A DNA stretch of 64,000 bases from Tritrichomonas musculus (Eukaryota; Parabasalia; Tritrichomonadida; Tritrichomonadidae). Below, piece after piece: positions 53,901 through 64,000 of the stretch; position 1 is the stretch's first letter, and every line of letters begins with the position of its first letter. The notes beneath the pieces are model-generated. The model saw only the letters and a list, made by a program, of their open reading frames with translations. It was not told where the DNA came from and did not search any database. The stretch spans positions 6,243,501-6,307,500 of the forward strand of contig JAPFFF010000004.1 of assembly GCA_039105265.1 (NCBI GenBank), given 5' to 3'. The translations under genes were made by a program, and so were the position numbers.

Positions 53901-55451
53901 TAATAATAATTATATAAAAATATTACTTTTATAATTTGATTAAGGGCAATCGATGAAAATTGGAGATTCTCAATTTCAAATAATTCAAGATAGATCAAAT
54001 GATGATTTAAAAGTATCTGCTAATATAATTAGAATAAACCAGTCGAGATTCAATATTTTTACAAAATGGCTGAGATATAATCAGTTTTTTAAAATAATTA
54101 CTGATGCTATTAAATCAAATATTGTTCCAAATTCAACACACCAAATCATTCGAAAACAATATATTAGATATATATGCGTATATTAAATATATTTATTCGA
54201 CTAAATTTCAAATCCCAACTACCAATTTTTTATTAAAGTCATGATAATTTACACTCGATCATTAGTTTAATTCATTCTCCCAAGCAAATTTATAAATTGA
54301 TTTAAAATATCATATGAGAAATTATTTTTTAAAACAATATCTATGATTAAATATGCAAGAATATTTTATTAATATCCCATCAAGAAAAATTTGTAAAATT
54401 ATAAAACTTAAATTTGAAAAGAAAAAATTGAGAGAAAAAAATATTTGAATACTCATTCAAATTAGATATAGATTGAATAAAACATTTTTATTTCAGTAAT
54501 ATAAATAAATTATGGAGATATTTTAGATAAAAAAACTATTATATATTGTATTAAATATTATATGCACTTATGAAAAATCCAAACCAATTATACTATGAGT
54601 TTTTGCGTTAAAAATAAGTTGATCCTCCTCTCTTTTCATACGTCTTTTCTTTGAATTTTATAAAATTACAATTACGTCCGAAGGGTAATTTCGTTTTAAA
54701 TAAATGTTGGCTAATTAATAAAAGATATAATTTCAAGTAATAATCATAAAAAAGGAATAATAGTCTTTATCATTAGTTATTTATTTTCCTTATTGTTTTG
54801 TTGATATATATTAAGTTTGTTTTTTAATTGAAAAGGAATGAGTAAAGTTTTTTTGGGATTTTATTTTTCATAAAACCACCTTAAGCGACGTTAAAATTGT
54901 CACATTTGAAATATATTTATTCTTGCCAATAGTTTAATATATGAGCTATTATAGATATAATATATATATTTATATTTACATAAGTATATATAAATGCCAA
55001 ATAATTAATAAAATTTGAAATAAGTAGTAATATTATCATTTATTTATATATCTCTATTTTTTATTTTTCAATGTACATCAAATTTTTTATTGAATTGATT
55101 TTGCATACTATATCTTTTCATATCAATTTTTAACATTTTATTATAAATGATATTTAAATGTAATAAATATATTAGAAAATAAAATAAATGAATAAATGAT
55201 TAAATTTTAAAAAATAAGTAATATAATTCAATATATAAACTTTTTTATCAAAATTCTTAATAAGAAAATTGAGAAAAAATGCACAAAAAGTTCATAAGAT
55301 AATTCAATTTTTTGAATTCACAATTTTCTATATTTCAAACTCATCTTGAAAACGCTGTAAGATTATATAAATAAAAAAATTTCTCTCAAATTTTTGTTAT
55401 GGTAAAATAGTAATTGAATTCTGTCAAAGAGCATTCAACTTACGGTATTTA
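53901..55451. other. AT-rich region with one small frame
   Basis: Holds a 77-codon plus-strand frame at 53953-54186 from an ATG (MKIGDSQFQIIQDRSNDD…) with mixed composition that may be a gene fragment; it is unrecognised. Otherwise low-complexity A/T DNA. Confidence 0.35.
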
Positions 55452-57060
55452 CAGTAAGTTAAATAATCTGATACTGCTCTCAATAATATGATACCATTTT
55501 GTGAGCGAATTGAAATAATTGAGAATTTTTTTTGAAAAATTGTAAATGTTCACAAAATTGAATTATATTAGTATCATATTATAATAAAAAGGCCTTATTA
55601 AGGTATTCATTCAATTTTGTAGTATTCAAAAAGTGACAACGAAAATACATATTTTGCGAAATATATCATTATAAATTTTAATTTTTTTTATTAAATATTC
55701 ATAAAATTAATAATATCATTATATAATATATTTAAATTATTGTATATCTTGCTAAAAGTAGAGATAATTTCATAAATAATCACTCAGCTAATCTTTTCAA
55801 CCTGAGTTAAAATTTGAAAAATTGGCCATATTTTTTGATTTTAAAAAGATTTATTTTAAAAAATCAAAAATTCCGACGCTGGGGACTTTATTTTGGATAG
55901 ATTTTTTCTTTGAATACTTTACATATTTTTACTTTTCAGAAATCTTTATTTTCTCACAATTTTACAATTGTTTATATCTTACAATCTCACAATTATTTCT
56001 TAAAAAAATGCTCAATATTCTGAAGCATATAATAATTTCATAGAATTGATCTCAATTTTCTGATGATTCAAATATTTCATAAAAAATAAATTCAATTTAA
56101 TAAATTAACTAAAAAATATATCTTATATTTTAAATTGGATTTTCCTCATATTTGCTATAATATTTATACAAAACATCATTTTTTTTCTAAACTTATCAAA
56201 TTGTAAAATTTTCATTCAAAAAGAAAAATTAGTTTATTTTTATATCATACGTCAATTTTACCATTATATTTAGTAAATAAATTTTTTATCATCATATATT
56301 TTATTATATTATAATATGATAAAATATACTGCTTTTGTTCAACCTTAATATGGTCTTAATAAAATTATATTATATATAGGGAGAACTTTTTGATAGGATT
56401 TTGGACTGTTATCATTATCTTTTTGGCCAGAATCAAATAAAGAAAGGCTTTTGAAACCAGTAATCCTCGAATACAAGTACAAGTTCTATCCTGTTATGAT
56501 TGTTTGATCTTACTGCACTCAGACTACTGATTTTTACCGGATTCCGACGAAATAAGAGTTTCAATCCAAACAGAAAACGAGCCAAATGCTTTTGACACAG
56601 CGTCCAAACAAAGAATAAAAACAATTCAGAACTCGAATAAATCATATTCTTCCAAATAATGTCCAAATTCAGATATACCAAAATACACTTTCAAAGCAAT
56701 TCGAACTATTTTTGAGTCAAGATCATTATATTTTTATAGATAAATAAAGTTTTCATTTTCTTTTTTTTTTATTTTGTCCTTTTTCAACCTATTTTTTTCT
56801 TTTTTCATAATTTTTTAAAAATTAGGCTAATTTTTTTGTTTTTTTTCTTTATCTTTCATATTTATTTATGAATATCGCCTAAAAAATCTATGTTTCCCCA
56901 AAACTTTGTTCTCAGAATTCCTTTTTTTTTCTTCCTCAGAATTAAAATTAGATTTCAATGGCAAAAAAATAAAAAAAATATAAAATTCAGAAATATTGAA
57001 TGGTGTTCTCAAAACTGGTATCAGGTTATTGAGAGCAGTATCAGTTAATTTAACTTACTG
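55452..57060. mobile_element. Tc1/mariner-type element, 1,609 bp, TIR CAGTAAGTTAAAT, TA TSD
   Basis: Ends CAGTAAGTTAAATAATCTGA and, from the right, CAGTAAGTTAAATTAACTGA. They continue as about 55 bp of similar inverted sequence (TACTGCTCTCAATAA, TGATACCA), flanked by TA. A more balanced stretch at 56400-56700 may be transposase remains but shows no motif that can be named. Confidence 0.8.
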
Positions 57061-57062
57061 TA

Positions 57063-57685
57063 AAGTCGAATTCAAAAAGCTTGGGACAACTTCTCAATTA
57101 AATTCTGATAAAAGTGAAAAACACAATCTTCTTTTCAATTAATTTTTTTTCTTTATTTATTGAGTTATATTCACTAAAATTCCAATCAATAATGAAAAAA
57201 TGTTTCCAATACGAGCCAAAACATATATTACTGAACTTTCAATTTACAGCACAATACTTAAAAATCGATGATTATCAACTATTATGTAAATTCATGATCA
57301 AAAAATAGTATTTGAGCAAGTGTTTACAAAAGAAATTCTATTTTAATGTCATTGCAGGCTTTGCAATGCGTTTTCTAGCGAATTTGTGCAAAGATCTATG
57401 ATAATTTTCACCAAAGATTAGGTAAATTGAATTTTTTTGAGGATTTTTTCCTTACAAAATATAGATTAATGATAGATACAACATTAACCATATGCAAAAA
57501 TATATGTTTTTATATAAAAATGATTCTTTTTTTCTTTGTTTTTTTATTATTTTCCCCTTTTTCCCCTTTAGCAATTCAATTTTTTTCAATATATCTCACA
57601 AAAAAAATCATTCATGCTGGGACAAAATTGAATACTTTTCAGTATATATTTAAAAAGTTTGTCCCAAGCTTTTTGAATTCGACTT
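57063..57685. mobile_element. Non-autonomous element, 623 bp, back to back with 55452-57060
   Basis: Inverted ends AAGTCGAATTCAAAAAGCTT continuing GGGACAA (about 28 bp), flanked by TA. The left TA (57061-57062) is the same dinucleotide that borders the neighbouring element, so one inserted at the target duplication of the other. Confidence 0.82.
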
Positions 57686-58082
57686 TATGATTCTAAATAT
57701 TGAATTTTTGTGAAGCCTACGTTACTGTTTAATTCAATTTTTTTTCTTAAATTCAAAAAATAAAAACATTTCTCAAAATTTCAAAGATGCTCAGAATATT
57801 TTTTTCTTCTCATTTTCATATAAATGATTTATAAATCGTTTCTATACTTCTCAATATAAAAATATTTATCTTGCAATTTATTTGGATAAAAAAAAAAAAA
57901 AAAAGAAAAAGTAGAAAAATAATAATTTAGATTTTTTTTTTTTTTTTTTTTTTTTTATGAATTTCTATTTATATCCGATTTCATACATAAAATACAATTA
58001 TTTGTGAGTGATGTATTCAACCACCATATGATTATCTGACATATAAAAAATTTTGAATAAAAATATTTTTCGGACAATCGTT

Positions 58083-58468
58083 TTTTTCTACGCCACTTTT
58101 TGAATGGCTTTTCTATCCATGAATAGCTATTCATGGAAAGTAAAAAACCGCCATCTTAAGGTGAAATTTAACTTACTCTGTTAAAAAAATTAACCAAAAA
58201 AAGCGTAAATTTAAATTTTCTCTTAAAATTATAACTATTTGCTTTTTTTGATATAATTTTTTTTTATTTTTACATAATTTTTCAGGAATATACGCACCAG
58301 TGATCACCACAGGGCTGCGCGAAGCCGAATCAGGCTCCTTGAATTGCTGGATGAATCGGGAAGCCATTTGAACTAAATATTTATGCATTATTTAGCAAAA
58401 ATTGAATAAAAAATGTATAAAAAAGTATTCAAAAAGTTTAAAAGTTTTCAAAAAGTGGCGTAGAAAAA
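58083..58468. mobile_element. Small element, 386 bp, 22-bp inverted ends
   Basis: Ends carry CTACGCCACTTTTTGAA preceded by five T, as exact inverse copies. No clear target duplication. The perfect palindrome CCATGAATAGCTATTCATGG (22 bp with its outer T/A, 58116-58137) lies near the left end. A G/C-richer core at 58284-58370 is open on the minus strand (MASRFIQQFKEPDSASRS) but is not recognised. Confidence 0.7.
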
Positions 58469-58616
58469 TACTATTCCCCTGAAATTTTTTAGAATATTTG
58501 AATTAATATATTCTCTCAATTTTAAACCTATTTTGATATAATTATTTCAAAAAAATTGCGAGATAAGGCAAATCCTTCAATTTGAGTAAATTTTGATAAT
58601 ATATTTTACACTCTTG

Positions 58617-58976
58617 ATGCCACCAAAATTATTTGGAAAGGTCCCTCCTGGCCTTTCAAGAAAATATAACTCTGAAAAAACAGTGACACACAATTTATTG
58701 GACGGATTTGTGGCGAAAGGCAGCAGAGGTGAATCTCTCATTGAAGATATATTAGGTTATCCAATCAATCAAGTTTCATTAAACGGCCTTTTAAAAATAA
58801 CATCATTAGTTAGCGATCTAATCGACATTAAATTCCCGAGAAACTACAGAAGAAAAAAAGATTTAATTGTTAAATGGTTCCAAGAAAATGCAGAAATTAT
58901 TGAAGCTTACAAACATTATTTCACCATAGAATATGATCAAAATTCAGAAGAAATAGAATCAAAACAGGAAAAATAG
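58617..58976 (+). CDS. Unknown small basic protein
   Basis: 119 residues from the ATG at 58617 (MPPKLFGKVPPGLSRKYNSE). Composition is balanced and unlike the chance frames around it: a Lys/Arg-rich N-terminus, a central helical part (SLIEDILGYPINQVSLNGLLKI), a basic RNYRRKKD patch, and an acidic EEIESKQEK tail. No signal or membrane segment. The family is not recognised. An RNA-, DNA- or protein-binding role would be guesswork. Likely a real gene. Confidence 0.6.
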   Translation: MPPKLFGKVPPGLSRKYNSEKTVTHNLLDGFVAKGSRGESLIEDILGYPINQVSLNGLLKITSLVSDLIDIKFPRNYRRKKDLIVKWFQENAEIIEAYKHYFTIEYDQNSEEIESKQEK

Positions 58977-60042
58977 TTATTTTTATTAATTCAATATTTC
59001 GATCAATTTCAACAAAACCAATTGCATTTTTTTGAAACAGAATTTATATTAATAGCTGATTTATTTTTATTATTTACATTTTTGCCATTATTATTGATAA
59101 TTTAGTGATCAAATATTGTAATCCTATCTATTTTTTTTTATTCTTTTGAATTATAATAATCCAAATATCGCTATCAGAACGAATACTTCCTTAATGCAAG
59201 GAAAAAATCAATACTGATAAATGAATTTGAAAGTGTACCGGAAATTTTCAAAAAGAAAAGTTCAATTGAATTTTTTTTGAGCAAACAAGATCTACTCGGT
59301 GATTATAGGTATTTACAAATGATCAATTTTATTATCTGATTTAAATCAAATAGCTTTTTAGAATTCAATAATAATAAGATTATTTTATGTTATATGAAAT
59401 TGGATTCTTTAAAACGATTAATTCTGTAATACAAATTTGCACCAATCATGTTTTTATATTGTTTATGCTATTTATTAATATATCAATATTTTGAAATTTC
59501 AGTATTATGATTTTTTTACAAAATCAATTCTATTTATTAAAAAATCATCAAAATGATATTTTGTCTCAATTATAATTGAATTTATTTATACATGAATTTT
59601 CATCTCAAAACAAGAAAAATAATCCTCGATGTCAATTGAAAAACTGCAGTAATTGAATACATCATAGAAAAAATAAAATTAATATTCGTCAAATGATTTT
59701 CAATAGGCCATAATACTTTACAGTTTTTTTTTTTTATATCTTCTCATATTTTAAAAGAATACATTTGATGAGTTTTGTTTATTCTCGATGAATAATCTGT
59801 TGATTTGTCATTTCAGAATTTATTAACCAAATTTAAAACATTTAATTGTATCCAAATCGAATGCAAACAACAATCATTGGAATTTGATTGAAAAAGTAAA
59901 AATAACATGGCAAAGGCATGACTAAATTCTAAATTTTAAATACAATAATATTTTGATTTTTTTTTTATCATTACATATTTTTTATATGTTTGGATAATCA
60001 ACTAATAGTTTAATAAGATATTCAACAAAAAATTTGGAAAAA
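58977..60042. other. AT-rich intergenic region
   Basis: No supported gene or repeat. Confidence 0.5.
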
Positions 60043-60050
60043 ATTACATT

Positions 60051-60529
60051 TAGACTTGTTATTCTCCGATTACCGAGATCGATAATTGATTAACTTTTTG
60101 ATATCGATACATAAATATACACAGATTCTCGAGATCGATTTCAGAGATCGAGATTTTTTTTTCACTGCTTTTGATATCAGAATTTTCAATTAAACTTTTT
60201 GATAAATATATGATCGTAATTCATTCTCAAATATTTCATAAAAAAGAATGTATTTTTTTGATTTTAATCTTAAAATAAACATCAATACATTCTATTATTT
60301 ATTTTTAAATATTATAAAATCACAAATACCAATTATAAAAAAAGATAAAGCTGTTTGAGATCTCGAGATCTCGTTAATTGATATCAAGTTTACAATCATT
60401 TTTATATCACATTTCATATCTGATATCTTGATAATCGATAATCTCGATATCAGATTTGTAAACTGATAATCGAGTATCAGATATAAAAAAGTGACGTTTT
60501 TGATATCGATTCTCAAAATAACAAGTCTA
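60051..60529. mobile_element. hAT-like non-autonomous element (copy B), 479 bp, 8-bp TSD
   Basis: Same TAGACTTGTTATT ends as copy A at 19124-19601 and nearly identical throughout. Flanked by the perfect duplication ATTACATT (60043-60050 and 60530-60537). High identity of the copies and intact duplications indicate recent movement. Confidence 0.9.
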
Positions 60530-60537
60530 ATTACATT

Positions 60538-61198
60538 TTAAGGTCAATTTTATAATTTAATTTCAATATATTCCTTATGTTATTTTACTTATATTTTCCA
60601 AAAATACTAATAGCAAATAGAAATATTCTTTAAGTAAATAGAAAAAACATGTTTTGCTAAAAAATTAATATAATACTTAATATAATAAGGCTATTCTTAG
60701 AATATATGTTTTTATATTATTATAAAATATATATAGATAAATATTATTAAAATATATTTAATATAATATAAGATAATTATATTTATTTTTTTAAAAAAAC
60801 GTTAATATTTGAGAAAGAGATTCCCCTTTTTTGAAAATATAATCTTTATTCTTTTTAAAATTGATTTTACTATAAAAATAAAATAAAATTTTGATCCAAA
60901 AAAGATTATCTACATTTTAGAAAATAATATAAAGATTGAATACATCATTTTTTTTCAATTTTCTCAATTTTTGATTTTTTGAAAAAGATTGAATTATCAA
61001 AATATAAATTACTCAAAATATATCCTAAATAATTTATATATTTAACATTAAATATAATATAATACTGGTAAATATACAAGTACTATAATAATATACAAAG
61101 ATAATATATTAATTTTACAAAATATTTTGATTTCAATTCATGAAAGTTTTGCTTAATAAAGGTGCTTTTCATTTGAATTTTTTATTTGACGATTTATA
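60538..61198. other. AT-rich intergenic region before the CAMK-like kinase
   Basis: No gene. TCATTT at 61169-61174 fits the trichomonad initiator TCAYWW, 30 bp before the kinase ATG. Confidence 0.4.
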
Positions 61199-62224
61199 AT
61201 GGACGATCTTGAGCAAACCAAGCAGATACTTTTAGAACATGGATATCAATATCTTGATTTTATAGGATCTGGTTCTACAGCTGTTGTTTTGATATGCCAA
61301 AGCACAAAATATAACCAAATATTTGCAATTAAGCAAGTTTTGAAAAAAACCTTAGCAGATAATGAAATAAGCGCCCTCATTTCATTAATTCATCCTTATA
61401 TTGTTAAGTTGTACCTTACTTTTTCTAATGATTATTATCAATATCTTGTTATGGAATATTGTCCCAAAGGTACAATAAAACAACTTCGAAAATTAGATAC
61501 ATTCAAATTCGTTTTTTACGCAAAACAAATTTTAGAAGTTCTAGAATATTGCCACTCAAAAAATATTGCCCATCGCGATATAAAGCCAGAAAATATTTTT
61601 CTTGATCAACAAGATCGTATAAAACTTGGAGATTTTGGTCTTGCTGATAAATTTAAGAGTCAACAACTTTCGAATAAAAAATGCGGATCATTAATGTTTT
61701 TTGCTCCAGAAATTCTAGCAAATTCGGAATTTGATCCCTTTAAAGCTGATATATGGGCACTTGCGATTACTTTCTTCTATATGGCAGCTGGACATTATCC
61801 TTTTAAACCATATCCTGTTGATGATCTTCGACAATCAATTTTGTACGGAGAAATAGATTTCTCAAATACGGGCATAGATCCAAAAATACAGTATCTTATT
61901 AAGAAAATGACAATAAAAGATCCTTTATCTCGATATTCAGCTAGGCAGCTTCTCGAATTACCAATCTTTTCCCAGAAAAGCTCAAGAAGAATAACAAAAA
62001 CACTTTCTCCTTCTTTTTCATCAGGTGATTTTAAATTTGGTGTCAATTTAAATGGCAATAAAAGCTCCGTGCATACTTTTAATGAAGTATCAGATAATTC
62101 CACTATTTTAAAGGACGAAAAGTTTGAAAATGTTTCTATAACGAAGATACATTCTTTTAATAACCATAGATTCCTTATTAATAATAATTGCCACGATTGT
62201 AAGCGTTTCGTTAAATACGATTAA
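61199..62224 (+). CDS. Serine/threonine protein kinase, CAMK-like
   Basis: 341 residues. The kinase domain covers about 15-258: glycine loop GSGSTAVV (23-30), Lys45 in FAIKQV, Glu56, catalytic loop HRDIKPEN with Asp127, DFG 145-147, APE 169-171, and DIWALAITFFYMAAGHYPF as subdomain IX. All catalytic residues are present, so it should be active. The short spacing and GSLMFFAPEIL resemble CAMKL/AMPK-type kinases that trichomonads carry in large numbers. A 90-residue Ser/Asn/Lys-rich tail ends in HDCKRFVKYD. No membrane segment. Substrate unknown. The stop runs into TAATAAA, compatible with the UAAA polyadenylation signal. Confidence 0.92.
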   Translation: MDDLEQTKQILLEHGYQYLDFIGSGSTAVVLICQSTKYNQIFAIKQVLKKTLADNEISALISLIHPYIVKLYLTFSNDYYQYLVMEYCPKGTIKQLRKLDTFKFVFYAKQILEVLEYCHSKNIAHRDIKPENIFLDQQDRIKLGDFGLADKFKSQQLSNKKCGSLMFFAPEILANSEFDPFKADIWALAITFFYMAAGHYPFKPYPVDDLRQSILYGEIDFSNTGIDPKIQYLIKKMTIKDPLSRYSARQLLELPIFSQKSSRRITKTLSPSFSSGDFKFGVNLNGNKSSVHTFNEVSDNSTILKDEKFENVSITKIHSFNNHRFLINNNCHDCKRFVKYD

Positions 62225-62700
62225 TAAATGTTTTTATTATATTTTTTAATATTTTCAATGGATAATTAGAAAAAGATATTTTTTTATAGTATACTTAACA
62301 AACCTAATCTTAAAGCTCCACAAAATTTTCATAATATATTCAAATATGATGTTGTTAAGAAATTTCTCAATTTTCAATGAATAATTTTATTGTTGCGTTA
62401 TATATAAACTTATTTTCCAGAAAAATAAGCCTTAAAATCAGTTTGTTATGTTAATTAGTATATATATTTTTATAAATCACTCAAACAATGAATGAAACCA
62501 CTCTTTTATCTTCTAATAATGTTAAAAACACAACAAACTTCTTTAATATTTCTCTTGTTTATTCAAAAATCAATCGGTCAACAATAAAATCAAAAGTAAT
62601 TATAACTTTTTCAATGAAAATAAACCAATTAAAAAGTGAAATCGAAATTTTTGAAAAAAATTACAACATTTTGATTTAATAATTAAACAAAAAAATAAAT
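62225..62700. other. Region between two convergent kinase genes
   Basis: Holds a 63-codon plus-strand frame at 62488-62679 (MNETTLLSSNNVKNTT…) of doubtful reality. Otherwise A/T DNA that must carry both 3' ends. Confidence 0.4.
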
Positions 62701-63687
62701 TTATTGACCAGGCAAATTGAGTCCGTCGATTGCTCTCTGCATGTAGTCATCAAGCTCATCGAAATCAACATCCTCACCGAAAATTTTTGAATCAAAAATC
62801 TCGTCCCAGCGGTCATACATCTCCTTCGTTATCTGGGCGAACGTCGGCCTCTCTTTCGGATCGCTTGCCCAGCACTTTTTAATTAAGTTTACAAAATATT
62901 CAGGCAATTTTTTTCTGTCTAAATTTGGCCTTAGCTCGCCGTTTAGGAACTTCAAAAAGTCGTACTTTTGAGCGAAATAAGGGAAGAAATCTGTAAGCAA
63001 TTCGTAAAGGACCATCGAATAAGCAAAGACGTCTATTTCAAAACCGTAATTACCGCCACCGATTATTAATTCTGGCGCCATGTAAGCAAGTGTACCTATT
63101 CGCATCGTTTGACAACCTGATTTTTGAATTTCGGTATCGAAAACTTTAGAAAGTCCGAAGTCGCAAATTTTTGGCTCCATTTTTGAGTCTAATAATATAT
63201 TTGCCGTTTTTAGGTCACGATGAATAATACCTTTTTGATGTATGTATGTCATAGCAGCTGAAATTCCGAAAATTGAAATGGCACGCTTAGTTCCGTTCCA
63301 ATTTGGATTGATAATATTATCGCTCTCGTTGTCGAGTAGTGTATGAAGCGAGCCATTAGGCATAAATGGGGATACAATGGCTGTGCTTCCTATGTTTTCT
63401 GGAAGAATTTGGTAGTAAGAAATAGGTAAAATACCAACATGATTGAGTCCCGATTGCAAATATAATTCTCGGTAAATTGAATTATAGTCTATCTTTAAAG
63501 CTGGATTATTCTCGTCTTTTTTGAAAAATTTAATTGCATAGTCAATATCTAAATTTTTTGAATCATGTGGCTTTTTGAGTTTTCCTTTGAAAATAACTCC
63601 ATACGTTCCTTCCCCATATACTTTATCTTCTATATTAAAGTAGTCTTGTATCTTAATCATTTTATTAAAAGTAATTACTTTATTCAT
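62701..63687 (-). CDS. Protein kinase, tyrosine-kinase-like (TKL) group
   Basis: 328 residues. The kinase domain covers about 16-290: glycine loop GEGTYGVIFKG (25-35), Lys53 in YAIKFF, Glu74 in YRELYLQ, catalytic loop HRDLKTANILL with Asp158 and Asn163, DFG 176-178, GTLAYMAPEL (198-207), DVFAYSMVLYELLT, and CWASDPKERPTF with the subdomain XI Arg. HRDLKTAN and the RPTF end are typical of TKL kinases, a large class in trichomonads; it is likely Ser/Thr-specific. The short acidic tail (EDVDFDELDDYM) ends LNLPGQ. An alternative start is Met10. TAA overlaps TAAATTTA, like the trichomonad UAAA signal. Confidence 0.92.
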   Translation of the reverse strand: MNKVITFNKMIKIQDYFNIEDKVYGEGTYGVIFKGKLKKPHDSKNLDIDYAIKFFKKDENNPALKIDYNSIYRELYLQSGLNHVGILPISYYQILPENIGSTAIVSPFMPNGSLHTLLDNESDNIINPNWNGTKRAISIFGISAAMTYIHQKGIIHRDLKTANILLDSKMEPKICDFGLSKVFDTEIQKSGCQTMRIGTLAYMAPELIIGGGNYGFEIDVFAYSMVLYELLTDFFPYFAQKYDFLKFLNGELRPNLDRKKLPEYFVNLIKKCWASDPKERPTFAQITKEMYDRWDEIFDSKIFGEDVDFDELDDYMQRAIDGLNLPGQ

Positions 63688-64000
63688 CAGAGATCCAAAT
63701 TTTTATCGAAAACTTTTTGGGAAAAATTCAAACTTTTTGAAAAGGATTATTAATTGACGTTAAGGAAAAATTAATTTAAATTCTCATTATATTTTAAACC
63801 AAATTTAATTATATATCATATACTATATTTATTACAATACATTTTTACAATAATAAAACATTTATTAAATTATTTATTAAGATAAAAGAATTTATTGTAT
63901 ATATACAATTCTGAGTACTATTCAATTCCAAAATTAATATAAAATAGAAATATTTTTATTATGATATAATAAAAAGATTTATATTCTAAATAAATAATTT
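63688..64000. other. AT-rich flank at the right edge
   Basis: Upstream region of the TKL kinase gene. No further feature seen. Confidence 0.5.

Noticed and set aside
61795-62103. Minus-strand frame antisense to the CAMK-like kinase
   Set aside because: Shadow; the plus strand carries a complete kinase domain.

Overview
The window is very AT-rich eukaryotic DNA with intron-poor genes and many small DNA transposons. It fits a parabasalid, most likely a trichomonad of the Tritrichomonas type. The evidence is a giant chlamydial-Pmp-like beta-helix surface protein, a BTB-like/coiled-coil/discoidin-type protein, a papain-family cysteine protease, CAMK-like and TKL-like kinases, Tc1/mariner, pogo-like and hAT transposase remnants, and candidate virus-like reading frames. 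The species cannot be fixed from the sequence alone.

Layout. (1) 1-15713, minus strand: one uninterrupted reading frame of at least 5,237 codons that runs off the left edge. It encodes a secreted or surface protein built of beta-helix blocks full of GGAIY / FxxN motifs, separated by five Glu/Ser linkers made of an EESSSI hexapeptide. (2) 15.7-20.6 kb: intergenic DNA with a minisatellite, a tRNA-like SINE candidate and a 478-bp element with a perfect 8-bp target duplication. (3) 20.6-24.3 kb: ordinary genes (BTB/discoidin protein, tRNA-Asp, cathepsin-L-like protease, alkyladenine DNA glycosylase). (4) 24.5-33.9 kb: remains of an unassigned, possibly virus-like protein family in two copies (26.6-28.2 kb broken, 30.8-33.3 kb a long open frame), with further fragments, a hairpin and a GC-rich tandem repeat. 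(5) 35.4-58.5 kb: a transposon graveyard. It holds a pogo-like transposase remnant between about 650-bp inverted arms, a hAT transposase with a frameshift, a Tc1/mariner remnant, nested non-autonomous elements with TA or 8-bp target duplications, a duplicated degenerate ~20-bp array with a paralogous empty site, and a GC-rich structured island that may be a non-coding RNA. (6) 58.6-64 kb: a small unknown gene, a second copy of the 480-bp element, a CAMK-like kinase and a TKL-like kinase.

The host genes suggest surface interaction (giant Pmp-like protein), secreted proteolysis, DNA repair and signalling. They are not an operon and nothing ties them into one pathway. The most distinctive features are the giant modular protein with expandable linkers and recently copied internal modules, the empty-site-proven insertion at 43131-46516, and the orphan structured island at 45.84-45.96 kb. 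All calls come from reading the sequence; no similarity search was run.
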